From Saccharimonas sp963550135 (lineage in GTDB: Bacteria; Patescibacteriota; Saccharimonadia; Saccharimonadales; Saccharimonadaceae), in the NCBI GenBank assembly GCA_963550135.1, contig CAUVBP010000002.1, positions 1 through 64,000 on the forward strand: a DNA stretch of 64,000 nt. Reading direction: 5' to 3'. The position numbers and the translations under genes are program-made. Positions 1-9,165 of this stretch are shown here, in pieces. Below the pieces are notes generated by a model, which had not been told where the DNA came from, made no database searches, and saw only the letters and a program-made list of their open reading frames with translations. Every line of letters begins with the position of its first letter. The stretch's first letter is position 1.

Positions 1-66
1 ATGTTCTTTGGGCTAGCTTTAGTACTTGGGTTTTATGTTTTTGAGACGGTGTGGAAATTTAAGTAG
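1..66 (+). CDS. C-terminal end of a DUF2142-like membrane protein (cut by window start)
   Basis: An open frame runs from base 1 to a TAG at 64-66 and encodes a hydrophobic tail ending in TVWKFK. Its first 55 bases are identical to bases 1429-1483, the end of the next gene, so this is the tail of a tandem paralog of the DUF2142-like gene at 106-1494. The last three residues differ (KFK against TYK). The true start lies outside the window. Confidence 0.7.
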   Translation: MFFGLALVLGFYVFETVWKFK

Positions 67-89
67 CTATCCTAATAATGACAATGTGC

Positions 90-95
90 TAGAAT
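90..95 (+). promoter_or_regulatory. -10 box TAGAAT for the DUF2142-like gene
   Basis: TAGAAT sits ten bases before the ATG at 106, with no Shine-Dalgarno sequence between them. Transcription would begin about four bases before the start codon, so the mRNA would be almost leaderless. No convincing -35 is seen. Confidence 0.4.
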
Positions 96-105
96 AAAAA
101 CAGTT

Positions 106-1494
106 ATGAAAAAATATTGGTCTTTATTCTTATCTTTTATTAAAAAGCCTGAAAATGTCTTTATATCTTTGTCTTTATTTTTTGGGGTGTTGTCGGCAAT
201 ACTAGTCCCTCAGTTATCTGTTAGTGACGAGAACATGCACTATATGCGCGCCTACGGAATATCTCAAGGTCGCGTAGAGTCTAACTCACCCTGTACATTG
301 CCGAAAGACGTTATCAAAAGAGCTGAAGCAGTTTACGAAGGTAACTTTTCCGCTGATTATTCTAAACCTATAGATCGAAACATAATGGACGTTCATAAGT
401 GCAGCAGCGCCTCTGGCTACCCACCAATTATGCACCTGCCGCAAACAATCGGCATCGGTATAGCAAGTTTATTTGGAGGATCTACTGGGTTAACTATTCT
501 GTTTGGACGAATTGCTAATATAATTTTTTATTCAGTAGCCGTCTTTTTCGTCATAAAATGGGTGCGCATCGGCAAGTGGGCTTTTACAGCAATTGGACTT
601 ATTCCACTAATGATTCACATGGCGGCGTCGCTATCCAGCGACTGCATGACAAATGTGGCAGTCTTTACAATTACTGCTTTTACCTTGAACCTATTCACCC
701 AAAAGGATAAGTTATCGCATAAACAAACAGTCGCTCTTATCTGTATAGGAGTATTCCTTACTCTAACCAAATCTGTAAATGCCTTACTACTATTTCCTCT
801 TCTGTTTTTACCAAAGCGTCTATTCTCACCCAACAAAAACGAACGTCTGCCATTTAATATTCAGAAATGGACTATATTGGTAGTAACTGGTATCGCCGCA
901 ATAATTAGCATACTAATTTGGCAAAAAATATATGGTCAGCCTCTACTCACCACCGGAGCAGCTCACAACCCTCTACATAGCAACCCTCTTAAGTTTATTA
1001 CCATATTGTTTAATACATACATCAGTCCAACTATCGGGTATACGGATACTGTATTACGCGGTAGTGTTGGTGAATTTTCATCCTTTAAATACCACCTGCC
1101 TTTGTTTGTGCTGATACCGCTCTTTTCCCTCCTCTTCCTCTCTCTCCTTCATTACAACAAGAAAGACCAGGAATTGTTAGGAGAGTGTACTAGTAAATTG
1201 GCAGTGTATAATTTGGCGACAATTGGGTTGTTTGTTTGTGCAGTGTCGTATGCTATGTATACAGCGTGGGCCTTATTGCCGTTTAGGTTTGGCGAGGGAG
1301 CGTATTATGCGGATGGTGTTCAGGGTAGATATTTTACAGCAACAGCAGCTATGTTAGTGCCGGTAGGGTTATGGCTGCAGAAGTATATTAATGTAAGGAC
1401 TAAGAATGAAAAAGTATTTAACCTTATTATGTTCTTTGGGCTAGCTTTAGTACTTGGGTTTTATGTTTTTGAGACGGTGTGGACTTATAAATAA
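106..1494 (+). CDS. DUF2142 family polytopic membrane protein
   Basis: A 462-residue protein with about ten hydrophobic segments. Near the N terminus, after the first membrane helix, lies the acidic motif SDENMHYMRAYGISQG (about residues 40-55), which matches the 'PxDExxHxxRAY' pattern that opens DUF2142 proteins. DUF2142 members resemble membrane glycosyltransferases or polymerases of the GT-C type and often sit in surface-polysaccharide loci, which fits the glycan genes downstream. The reaction is not known. The last ~55 bases are exactly repeated in the gene fragment at 1-66, so at least two tandem paralogs exist. A -10 box lies just upstream and no Shine-Dalgarno sequence is seen. Confidence 0.75.
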   Translation: MKKYWSLFLSFIKKPENVFISLSLFFGVLSAILVPQLSVSDENMHYMRAYGISQGRVESNSPCTLPKDVIKRAEAVYEGNFSADYSKPIDRNIMDVHKCSSASGYPPIMHLPQTIGIGIASLFGGSTGLTILFGRIANIIFYSVAVFFVIKWVRIGKWAFTAIGLIPLMIHMAASLSSDCMTNVAVFTITAFTLNLFTQKDKLSHKQTVALICIGVFLTLTKSVNALLLFPLLFLPKRLFSPNKNERLPFNIQKWTILVVTGIAAIISILIWQKIYGQPLLTTGAAHNPLHSNPLKFITILFNTYISPTIGYTDTVLRGSVGEFSSFKYHLPLFVLIPLFSLLFLSLLHYNKKDQELLGECTSKLAVYNLATIGLFVCAVSYAMYTAWALLPFRFGEGAYYADGVQGRYFTATAAMLVPVGLWLQKYINVRTKNEKVFNLIMFFGLALVLGFYVFETVWTYK

Positions 1495-1512
1495 TTTTTA
1501 CTCTGATCTTTG

Positions 1513-1539
1513 TTGTTTGTGCTTATTTTGTGTTAAAAT
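1513..1539 (+). promoter_or_regulatory. promoter of 1549 gene, leaderless type
   Basis: TTGTTT (1513-1518), a 15-base spacer and TAAAAT (1534-1539) stand nine bases ahead of the ATG at 1549. No ribosome-binding site fits between the -10 and the start codon. Confidence 0.4.
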
Positions 1540-1548
1540 AGCATAAAT

Positions 1549-2115
1549 ATGAGAATCACAAAGAAAAATATTTCAAAAAAACAAATAGCAGTAGCTACTA
1601 TCGTTGCAGCACTTGTTGTTTGCGGGAGTGTTTTCGCGCTTGATAAGATCGGTATTATCTCAATTCTTCCCAAAGAAACCGTACCAAATATTAGCAAAGA
1701 GCCAACGCCGCAAGAAAAAAAATCTGACGAAAAAGCCAATCAGGACACTAAAGAATCATTCCTTAACACCGCAAAAGATAACGAAGAAAAGTCTGTTGAG
1801 AAAAGTAAACCTGCACCAGTACCAAAAAGCAATTCATCAATCGAGCTTTCAGCCAACAGAGATGGAGACAGCGTTACAATTATCGTAAAATTAAAAGAAC
1901 AGGGTTATTCACAAGGCAAATGCTCTCTAACTGTAGCCGCTAATGGAAAAAAGGTTGCGCAGAATGCTGATATTATATACCAGCCAGAATATTCTACCTG
2001 TGCTGGATTTTCAATACCCGTATCTTCAGTCGGCGACGGCCAATGGACTATTTCATTATCGGTAACTCCGCTCAATGGCAAGCCTATAACTAAAACTTTA
2101 ACAAAGGAGATTTAA
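1549..2115 (+). CDS. Membrane-anchored protein with charged linker and C-terminal beta domain
   Basis: 188 residues, not recognised as a named family. Residues 1-14 are basic, residues 15-38 form one membrane anchor or uncleaved signal, residues ~40-95 form a Lys/Glu/Pro/Ser-rich linker, and residues ~98-188 look like a compact beta-rich domain with two cysteines (QGKCSLTV and YSTCAGF) that could form a disulfide outside the cell. Its TAA stop overlaps the ATG of the ChW-repeat gene by one base (TAATG), so the two are almost certainly co-translated and may act together at the cell surface. Function unknown. Confidence 0.7.
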   Translation: MRITKKNISKKQIAVATIVAALVVCGSVFALDKIGIISILPKETVPNISKEPTPQEKKSDEKANQDTKESFLNTAKDNEEKSVEKSKPAPVPKSNSSIELSANRDGDSVTIIVKLKEQGYSQGKCSLTVAANGKKVAQNADIIYQPEYSTCAGFSIPVSSVGDGQWTISLSVTPLNGKPITKTLTKEI

Positions 2116-4388
2116 TGGTGAAAACGAGAATATTTATCTCTACCATTGCCGTTGCTGCAATTGGTGTTTTTAGTTTAGTGTTTTTTGCTAATCAATCGAG
2201 TGCCGTCACCGCTAGCGATTGGCGCGCTGGAAATATAGTTGACGACTTTGTGTTTACTAATTCTGATGACATGACAGTTGCTGACATTCAAGCATTTCTT
2301 AACAGCGTCAACCCAAATTGCGACACATACGGAACTGGGCGCGCTGTCGAAAAAGGCAGAGGCGATATTACACGCGCACAATATGCCGCTTCGCGGGGCT
2401 GGGCAGGTCCGCCTTATGTCTGTCTAAAAGATTATTATGAAGTTCCTAAATACTCGCCAGGCAACTACATTCCTGCCAATAACTTTAGCGGTTCAATACC
2501 AGCAGGAGCTGTTAGCGCAGCACAAATAATCTACGATGCAGCAAAACGCAATAACCTCAATCCGAAAGTTATCTTAGTTAAAATCGCTACTGAATCGGCC
2601 GGCCCGCTCACCACGGATAATTGGCCTTTGCAAAGCCAATATACTTACGCCATGGGCTCGCATTGCCCAGATAGCGGACCTGGCGGCAGCGCAAATTGCG
2701 ACCGCAATTATGCCGGCTTCTCAATACAAGTCGAATCTGGAGCCCAATTAATGCGCTGGTATCTCGATAATATGGATAAACCTTGGTGGACTTATAAAAA
2801 ACCGTTCGCTACTAACTCAATTTTGTGGAATGTAGTGCAGCGCGGTTGCGGCGCTGGAGACGTATATATTGCCAGCAAAGCAACAGCTGCACTATATACT
2901 TACACCCCGTATCAACCAAATCAGGCCGCTCTTAATAATATGTACGGACTAGGCGACCATTGCAGCGCTTATGGTAATCGTAACTTTTGGCGCGTTTGGA
3001 ACGACTGGTTTGGATCGACCCAGTACAGCCGTCCAATCATTAGTTTCAAATCGCATATTAGCTACTATGGCTGGACCGGACTAGTACACAATCGTGGTAT
3101 TACTGGATTTACCGGCCAAAGTAAATCCATGCAAGCTTTCAGTATCGACGGTGAAGTTACCTATTCATCGTATAGCGAGGAACGCGGTTGGCAGCCAACT
3201 GTCTATGGAAGTATGCAATCTGGCACAACCGATCTCAACCGACCTATTCAAGCAGTCAAAATTCAACCAACTGGATCGCTTGCTGCAAAATATGACTTAT
3301 ATTACCGCGCTCATGTCAGCTATGTCGGCTGGATGGGCTGGGCAAAAAATGGCGATCCAGCCGGCATAACGGGTGGACCTGGAAATAACATAGAGGCCTT
3401 AGAAATCCGGCTTGTTCACAAAGGATCTAGCGCCCCAGAAGATTCAGGCCAAGCTTTCAAGAATATTAGCACAAAGGGAGATTCTTCGCCGTTAGCAGTC
3501 TCAATTAGCTCGCACGTTGGCATGGTTGGCTGGCAACCAGCAGTCACTGATGAAATGATTAGCGGCACTACCGGCCAAAGCCGTCGGATTGAAGCCGTCA
3601 AAGCTTCTCTTATTAATAAAACTGGCATTTCTGGCAATCTTCGTTACTCGTCTCACGTCTCATGGGTTGGCTGGCAAGACTGGAAAAATGCAAACGAAAT
3701 ATCAGGCACTACTGGTCAGTTCAAATCAGTCGAAGCAATTCGTTTTATGCTCACTAGCGACCTTGCAAAATCATACGATATCTGGTATCGTGCTTATTCG
3801 CAGTATGTCGGCTGGATGGGCTGGGCAAAAAATGGCGAGCCAGCCGGATCAACTGGTGCAACCAGACAGCTTGAGGCCATCCAGATTCGTATAGTGCCAA
3901 AAAATTCAATCGCCCTACCTAGCGGTGCATTCTACAACCCAGCCAATACGCCTGTCCCAGATTTGTATGATCTCAACTATTCAACCCACGTCAGCTACGT
4001 TGGCTGGATGCCGAACGTCTCTCAGGGTGTCATGTCTGGTACAACAGGGCGATCGTTCGCCGTTGAGGCACTACGCATTGCCAAAGCTATATCACAACGC
4101 GACGGATCGACCATCACCATACGCTGCTCGTCAAAATCGGCTAATGACCCTTGGTCGGCAGATATACCTGTGACTGAACAACAAATCTGTGGCACTACCG
4201 GCCAAACAAAAGCGCTCAATGGCATAAAACTATCCCTCAGTGAAACCGACGCCAAGAAATACGATATTTACTATCAAACTCACCTATCATGGATTGGTTG
4301 GCAAGAGTGGAAAAAGAACGGTGAGGTCGCCGGCGATAAACCAGGATCACACATTGAAGCTGTTAGAATAAAGCTTGTTGAAAAATAA
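2115..4388 (+). CDS. Secreted ChW-repeat protein with lysozyme-like N-terminal domain
   Basis: 757 residues. Residues 1-30 are a signal peptide. Residues ~40-305 form a domain found in actinobacterial and Patescibacteria surface proteins; within it the block LNPKVILVKIATESAG, the later YAGFSIQVESGAQLMRWY, and the closing NRNFWRVWNDWFG resemble soluble-lytic-transglycosylase/glucosaminidase folds, with the Glu of ATESAG a candidate catalytic residue. Residues ~310-757 hold about nine ChW (clostridial hydrophobic, conserved W) repeats, each built as SHVSYVGW...SGTTGQS...IEAIRI; the eighth is degenerate. ChW repeats are thought to mediate surface binding. Shine-Dalgarno AAAGGAG lies at 2103-2109. 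Role inferred: adhesion or remodelling at the cell surface. Confidence 0.8.
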   Translation: MVKTRIFISTIAVAAIGVFSLVFFANQSSAVTASDWRAGNIVDDFVFTNSDDMTVADIQAFLNSVNPNCDTYGTGRAVEKGRGDITRAQYAASRGWAGPPYVCLKDYYEVPKYSPGNYIPANNFSGSIPAGAVSAAQIIYDAAKRNNLNPKVILVKIATESAGPLTTDNWPLQSQYTYAMGSHCPDSGPGGSANCDRNYAGFSIQVESGAQLMRWYLDNMDKPWWTYKKPFATNSILWNVVQRGCGAGDVYIASKATAALYTYTPYQPNQAALNNMYGLGDHCSAYGNRNFWRVWNDWFGSTQYSRPIISFKSHISYYGWTGLVHNRGITGFTGQSKSMQAFSIDGEVTYSSYSEERGWQPTVYGSMQSGTTDLNRPIQAVKIQPTGSLAAKYDLYYRAHVSYVGWMGWAKNGDPAGITGGPGNNIEALEIRLVHKGSSAPEDSGQAFKNISTKGDSSPLAVSISSHVGMVGWQPAVTDEMISGTTGQSRRIEAVKASLINKTGISGNLRYSSHVSWVGWQDWKNANEISGTTGQFKSVEAIRFMLTSDLAKSYDIWYRAYSQYVGWMGWAKNGEPAGSTGATRQLEAIQIRIVPKNSIALPSGAFYNPANTPVPDLYDLNYSTHVSYVGWMPNVSQGVMSGTTGRSFAVEALRIAKAISQRDGSTITIRCSSKSANDPWSADIPVTEQQICGTTGQTKALNGIKLSLSETDAKKYDIYYQTHLSWIGWQEWKKNGEVAGDKPGSHIEAVRIKLVEK

Positions 4389-4393
4389 AATTT

Positions 4394-6592
4394 CTATTTG
4401 TATATATCAACAATCCGCTGCTCAAGCTTACTCCACTGATAAGCTTGAGCAGTTTTTTGACCATTTTTAATGATTTTATCGCGCAGTTTTTTATCGTTTA
4501 GTAACTTTTCGACAGCTGCAACGCCCGCATCGATATCGCCTTGGCGATAAAATAGACAGTTGTAATCATCTTTCAGATATTCAACATTGCCACCGTTTGG
4601 TACTACAACAGATACGCCGCCAGTCGCCATCATTTCAAGCGGCGGATATGAAAAGCTCTCAACGATACTAGTTTTAATCAAAATATCGCAGCTTGCGTAC
4701 ACTTCCCCAACTTTTTCTGGAGCAATACGATTATAAAATCTATCGACTCGGTACCAATCTTTTGGTTCCTTGCGGTATGATAAATACGAAATCTCAAATT
4801 TATCAGAGTCAAGCCTCTCAACGATACGAAAAGCTTCGTCAGTATTTTTATACTCACTTTTGCTGTCGCCTTCAATAAGTATCTTTATTTTGCCCGTAAA
4901 ATCCCGTTCGCGATATGGGTACAACTCAAGATCAATTCCATTTGAGACATACTCGGACTCTTTATGAAAGACACCTTTCAACCACTTCTGACACCATAGT
5001 GACATCGTAATATACCGTATACCAGATTGATCGCAGTAAGAAGCGTTCGCTAAAAAGCGCGGTTCGCCAGTGCCTGGTATATAAAAATCCGTTTCAAAGT
5101 TTTGCACAAAATAAAGCCGATTACGAACATTAGGCTGCTTCTTAACTAGCTCGACAGTTGACCACAACGTTGCAACCTGCGTGTCGAAAAACGCTTTCAT
5201 TTTAGTTTTGTGCGTAGCAACGACATTAAATCCAGGCAACTCATATCTATAGCTATAGGTTTTCTTAGCGATTTTTAGAGCGTGCTTACTGACTGCATCA
5301 ATTAGCGTCACGTCCCAGCCATGCCTTCTTAGCACATCAGCATGCTTTAAGGCGACAATTACTCCTCCTGAAATATCAGTTGAAGGCAGAACAAAACCGA
5401 TATTTCGCGCCAAATGCTTTCTAATAAACGAAGCTAGGTTATAGCCAGTGTACACCGTCGAATAGTTATGAATTATCTCCTCGTGAGCTTTATCTGCAAG
5501 TTTACCGCGCAAAACCGAGTCTGATACTAATAAGTCAAGCGCTTTAAACCACTCTGCGTCAGTATTGTTTACTAGTATGCCTGTTTCGTTATTCTGAATT
5601 TTCTCTGCAAAAGCGCCAATATTGCTGGCTATGGTTGGAATCTTTACAAGAGCCGCCTCAACCCATTTATTCTCAGATTTTGCGCGGTTAAAAATCGTAT
5701 CAACCAGCGGCGCCAAAACAATATCGCACTCCGCCATAACAGCTGGCAATTCTCGCCAATCAACAAATCCTGACGTAATAAGACGTTCTTTATACGGATC
5801 AAGGACGTCTGGAACATCCAGAATGCCAGCAATCTTAAGGTAAACTTGCGGATACTTTTCGAATATTTTAATAAGACTAGGAATGACAAGGTCAAAATCT
5901 TCATTATGCGTAATACTACCGCTAAAATAGCCGATGACAACTTTATCTCTGTCTTTACTAACAGCCTTAAGCGCTAAATTAGATAGCTTAATCATTTCAT
6001 CAGATGCAACGTTGCGGTTAATCAGCACTTCACCCTTTGTGTAATGCTGCAGCTCCTCTTGCAGTTGAGCGGTCGTGGTAACAACATGATCGCACAACTC
6101 CAGCGTTTCGCGCATCCGATTAACACCATCATCGTAGAGCCGCTTATCATCGACACTCATCTGCTGAACATATTTGATTGAATCAGTATATTTCTGGTCA
6201 ATTACCAAATCATCGATATCAAAAAAACAGGTTTTATTAAAATAATGCGCCTGCTTGATAAATTCGCGAATCGTATCAGTTATTGGGCAGCGGAAAAATA
6301 CAAATCCGCGATAATACTTCAATTGATCAAGCGATAATCTATCATAAAAAACGCTCTCAACAGTTAACCCCTGCGACATTAGCTGCTCCATCTGGTGAGC
6401 AACCCGGTAGCGCTCTGGGTGCGGCAAAGTGCAGCCGTTAATAAATAAAATATCTTTATATACTTGCTGTTTTTTATCAGGAAATTTCTTATAATATGCA
6501 TACTTTGCTGCGCGTTTTACAAAGCGGACAACACCATCATCTTTGATTATTACAACACTTTTCTTTACAAGATTATTAACTTTACGTATCAT
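4394..6592 (-). CDS. Tandem two-domain GT4-like glycosyltransferase
   Basis: 732 residues carrying two GT-B glycosyltransferase modules in one chain. Module one (about 45-385) contains VIGYFSGSITHNEDF and ends with the donor-binding region ESKNKWVEAALVKIPTIAS. Module two (about 390-732) begins IGFVLPSTDISGGVIVAL and has the acceptor/donor motif SFSYPPLEMMATGGVSVVVP. Such tandem enzymes add two sugars or alternate linkages in long surface glycans. It is the last gene of a minus-strand set Wzm-Wzt-GT2-GT4; its ATG overlaps the stop of the GT2 gene by one base. A plus-strand terminator hairpin lies inside its final codons. Sugar specificity cannot be read from sequence. Confidence 0.8.
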   Translation of the reverse strand: MIRKVNNLVKKSVVIIKDDGVVRFVKRAAKYAYYKKFPDKKQQVYKDILFINGCTLPHPERYRVAHQMEQLMSQGLTVESVFYDRLSLDQLKYYRGFVFFRCPITDTIREFIKQAHYFNKTCFFDIDDLVIDQKYTDSIKYVQQMSVDDKRLYDDGVNRMRETLELCDHVVTTTAQLQEELQHYTKGEVLINRNVASDEMIKLSNLALKAVSKDRDKVVIGYFSGSITHNEDFDLVIPSLIKIFEKYPQVYLKIAGILDVPDVLDPYKERLITSGFVDWRELPAVMAECDIVLAPLVDTIFNRAKSENKWVEAALVKIPTIASNIGAFAEKIQNNETGILVNNTDAEWFKALDLLVSDSVLRGKLADKAHEEIIHNYSTVYTGYNLASFIRKHLARNIGFVLPSTDISGGVIVALKHADVLRRHGWDVTLIDAVSKHALKIAKKTYSYRYELPGFNVVATHKTKMKAFFDTQVATLWSTVELVKKQPNVRNRLYFVQNFETDFYIPGTGEPRFLANASYCDQSGIRYITMSLWCQKWLKGVFHKESEYVSNGIDLELYPYRERDFTGKIKILIEGDSKSEYKNTDEAFRIVERLDSDKFEISYLSYRKEPKDWYRVDRFYNRIAPEKVGEVYASCDILIKTSIVESFSYPPLEMMATGGVSVVVPNGGNVEYLKDDYNCLFYRQGDIDAGVAAVEKLLNDKKLRDKIIKNGQKTAQAYQWSKLEQRIVDIYK
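4418..4458 (+). terminator. Rho-independent terminator for the ChW-repeat gene
   Basis: A perfect 13-bp stem (4418-4430 with 4440-4452), a nine-base loop and then six T residues (4453-4458). It sits 30 bases after the ChW gene stop but inside the last codons of the convergent glycosyltransferase gene. Confidence 0.8.
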
Positions 6593-7995
6593 TATTTTTC
6601 CTCCTTAGTCGTCATGTACGGATTATATAACGTTCTTAGATCTTTATCGCAGAGAGCTTTAGTTAGCAATCGGCTAGTTATTCTTGTTAATCCATCAATC
6701 GAAGCCAACTTATTCCGTTCAATAAATAGCACGGGAAGATCTATCGCACCTAGATTGTATCTAGCGGTTAGATAAATGTGTTTTGTAAAGGATCGCCGGC
6801 TTAGCGTCTGTATGCATTCTACTATTTTTTTATCTAAGATTGACGTAAGGTTTTCTATGACTCGATTCTCGTCAGCTACAGACGGAACAACTGCACCGAT
6901 ATCAAGTCGCATCACATCGCCCATATCACTATAATTATCAATGTCTTTAATCATAGTCTCTGAGAATACTATTATATCAGCAGTTTCATCACGAATAACA
7001 TCGCCCACAGTGGTTGATTCGCTAAATAATACATTTTTTATGGTAAGATTTTGCGGCGTAGAATATTTTAGCCGCCACTGAGCGCCATATGTTGAATCGC
7101 GCACAACTTGAGCTTGAACTTGACGGCTCTTGATATCGTCATTTAAAGCCCTCTTCTGAGCATCAATAACATAAGGTTTTGCATCCAACCCTTGTGCAGT
7201 AGAATTTTTATGGACACGCCAATAGTAGAGTATTTGCGAAACATGCGCAATCTGCTGCGGCTGCAGTATTCTTGTTATGCGCAAAAAAAGCTCCCAATCT
7301 TGAGCTCCGTTATAGTTGCCATCTTCACCTTCCAACTCCAACAAAAGTTTCCGCTGCATGACAGCAAAGTGCGTAATATAGTTGACCGACCGCAAGAAAT
7401 CAGCATTCCAATCAGGTTTGAAAAATGGTTGATATTGTCGTCCATGCTCATCGAGTTTAATTTCATCAGTATATACAAATTTTACATCTGGCAAATTATT
7501 TATCTTTTCGACAATTCGCAATAAAGCGTCTGGGTGCAGCATATCGTCATGATCAAGTAGCGCCACGTATTCCCCACTAGCTTTATGGATACCGTAATTT
7601 GTCGCCCCGGCAATATGGTGATTGGCCTTAAGAAAAAAAGGCTTTATTTTTGCATTGGTCTTTGCTATAGCGCTGATTTCTTGTTTCAAGCCTGTATCAG
7701 GCGACGCATCATCAACAATAATCAGTTCCCAATTATCGTATGATTGAGATTCAACCGACTGAACCATTTCCCTTAAATATTTCGTTGGAGTATTGTAAGC
7801 CGGCACAATAATCGACACCAGCGGCTGCCTATACAGCCTTTTGTTCGTACGAACAACCTTGTAATCACGCTGCCATAATTCGTATAGTTTACGCTGGCGC
7901 GAATCAAGATAATTGCGATATGGCGAAATCAGTAACAGCAAGAAAGAATAAAGCGCTCTATTGTGTTTTATCATATTTTTCAAGCGTTGCAGCAT
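6592..7995 (-). CDS. GT2 family glycosyltransferase with C-terminal extension
   Basis: 467 residues. Residues ~60-300 are a GT-A domain of family GT2: VSIIVPAYNTPTKYLREMVQS at the start, the acidic IIVDDASPD, the metal-binding DHDDML and the later GAQDWELFLRI. The remaining ~165 residues form an extension of unknown role. It lies three bases downstream of wzt and overlaps the next glycosyltransferase by one base, so it belongs to the same exported-glycan operon. It probably adds a sugar from a nucleotide donor on the cytoplasmic face before export. Acceptor and sugar are unknown. Confidence 0.85.
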   Translation of the reverse strand: MLQRLKNMIKHNRALYSFLLLLISPYRNYLDSRQRKLYELWQRDYKVVRTNKRLYRQPLVSIIVPAYNTPTKYLREMVQSVESQSYDNWELIIVDDASPDTGLKQEISAIAKTNAKIKPFFLKANHHIAGATNYGIHKASGEYVALLDHDDMLHPDALLRIVEKINNLPDVKFVYTDEIKLDEHGRQYQPFFKPDWNADFLRSVNYITHFAVMQRKLLLELEGEDGNYNGAQDWELFLRITRILQPQQIAHVSQILYYWRVHKNSTAQGLDAKPYVIDAQKRALNDDIKSRQVQAQVVRDSTYGAQWRLKYSTPQNLTIKNVLFSESTTVGDVIRDETADIIVFSETMIKDIDNYSDMGDVMRLDIGAVVPSVADENRVIENLTSILDKKIVECIQTLSRRSFTKHIYLTARYNLGAIDLPVLFIERNKLASIDGLTRITSRLLTKALCDKDLRTLYNPYMTTKEEK

Positions 7996-7998
7996 ATT

Positions 7999-9165
7999 TT
8001 ATTTCCATGTGTGATCTAGCTTCGTCACACCACCCCAGCGGCCATGTCCATAATCGCGTTGGACTGAAAAAAACGGTCCTTCCTCGATAAAAGCAATCAC
8101 CTTTGTATCGTTAGCCCCCATCAAACCCGCCTTGATAAAATACCTGCCTTCATTAAGATTTAACCTTACAGTGTAGCGAGCTGTTTGATCTTTGATAGCG
8201 CTAGTTTTTTCTTGGTAAGTATTCGGTCCGTAAACATACTCGCCATTTTCACGAAAAATTGCAACGCCTACATGTTTAACACCCTTTTGCTGCCATGATA
8301 AATCTACTGTCATAGTTTCTTCGAAATCATACATAGTTTTTTCTTTACCATCAGTGCCGCGCAACACTATTTTGAACGGTACCGTCCCTTCGTTATCGCC
8401 GTTTAGCCCAGTTGTCTGGTCGTAGTTCTGGCTATTGCTACGACTATATGCCGCCGCAATACGATACGGTTTGCCAATCATTTTAACGTGGCCGTCTTCA
8501 ATAAATACTGCTTTTGTACAAAACCTCTCGACTGCCGCCATATCGTGAGTTACTAAAATTACGGTACGTTTTTCACGCTTAAGCTTATCAAAGTACGAAT
8601 AGCACTTCTTTTGAAAAGCCTCATCGCCAACCGCAAGCACTTCATCAAGCAACAAAATATCAGCATGAGCGCGGATTGCAATTGAAAAGGCTAAACGGAC
8701 CTGCATACCGCTTGAATAATTCTTAAGCCGTTCTTCCATAAAGTCTTCTAATTCTGCAAACTCAACAATCGCGCTATACATAGATTCCATTTCTTCATGG
8801 CTAAACCCTAGTAGTGCACCATTAAGAAAGATGTTTTCGCGGCCAGTTAACTCTGGATTAAACCCTACGCCGAGCTCAATAAACGGCACTAGCGAACCGT
8901 GCACTTTAACGTTACCGCTATTTGGCGTATAAATACCAGCGATCGTTTTCAACAGTGTGCTCTTTCCTGAACCATTGCGGCCAACTATACCGAAAAAGTC
9001 TCCTTCGTTTATAGTAAAACTTATATCCTTTAACGGCGTAAACACACGATAGCCTTTGCGGCCTTTTAGTATATTTATCAACTGTTGTTTAACACCCGAA
9101 CTAGCTTCAAGCGGAATTTTGAAAGATTTCGTTAGTTCGCTAATCTCGACAATTGCCTTAGACAT
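7999..9165 (-). CDS. wzt: Polysaccharide ABC exporter ATPase (Wzt-like)
   Basis: 388 residues. The ATPase domain (to about residue 235) has Walker A GRNGSGKST, signature NYSSGMQVRLAFSIA, Walker B ILLLDEVLAVGDE and the switch His in LVTHD. Residues ~250-388 match the beta-sandwich Wzt C-terminal domain that recognises the capped end of the glycan in O-antigen exporters. I start it at the ATG at 9165, which overlaps the TGA of wzm by one base (TGATG); the longer frame begins with TTG and is less likely. It powers export of the glycan made by the neighbouring glycosyltransferases. Confidence 0.88.
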   Translation of the reverse strand: MSKAIVEISELTKSFKIPLEASSGVKQQLINILKGRKGYRVFTPLKDISFTINEGDFFGIVGRNGSGKSTLLKTIAGIYTPNSGNVKVHGSLVPFIELGVGFNPELTGRENIFLNGALLGFSHEEMESMYSAIVEFAELEDFMEERLKNYSSGMQVRLAFSIAIRAHADILLLDEVLAVGDEAFQKKCYSYFDKLKREKRTVILVTHDMAAVERFCTKAVFIEDGHVKMIGKPYRIAAAYSRSNSQNYDQTTGLNGDNEGTVPFKIVLRGTDGKEKTMYDFEETMTVDLSWQQKGVKHVGVAIFRENGEYVYGPNTYQEKTSAIKDQTARYTVRLNLNEGRYFIKAGLMGANDTKVIAFIEEGPFFSVQRDYGHGRWGGVTKLDHTWK

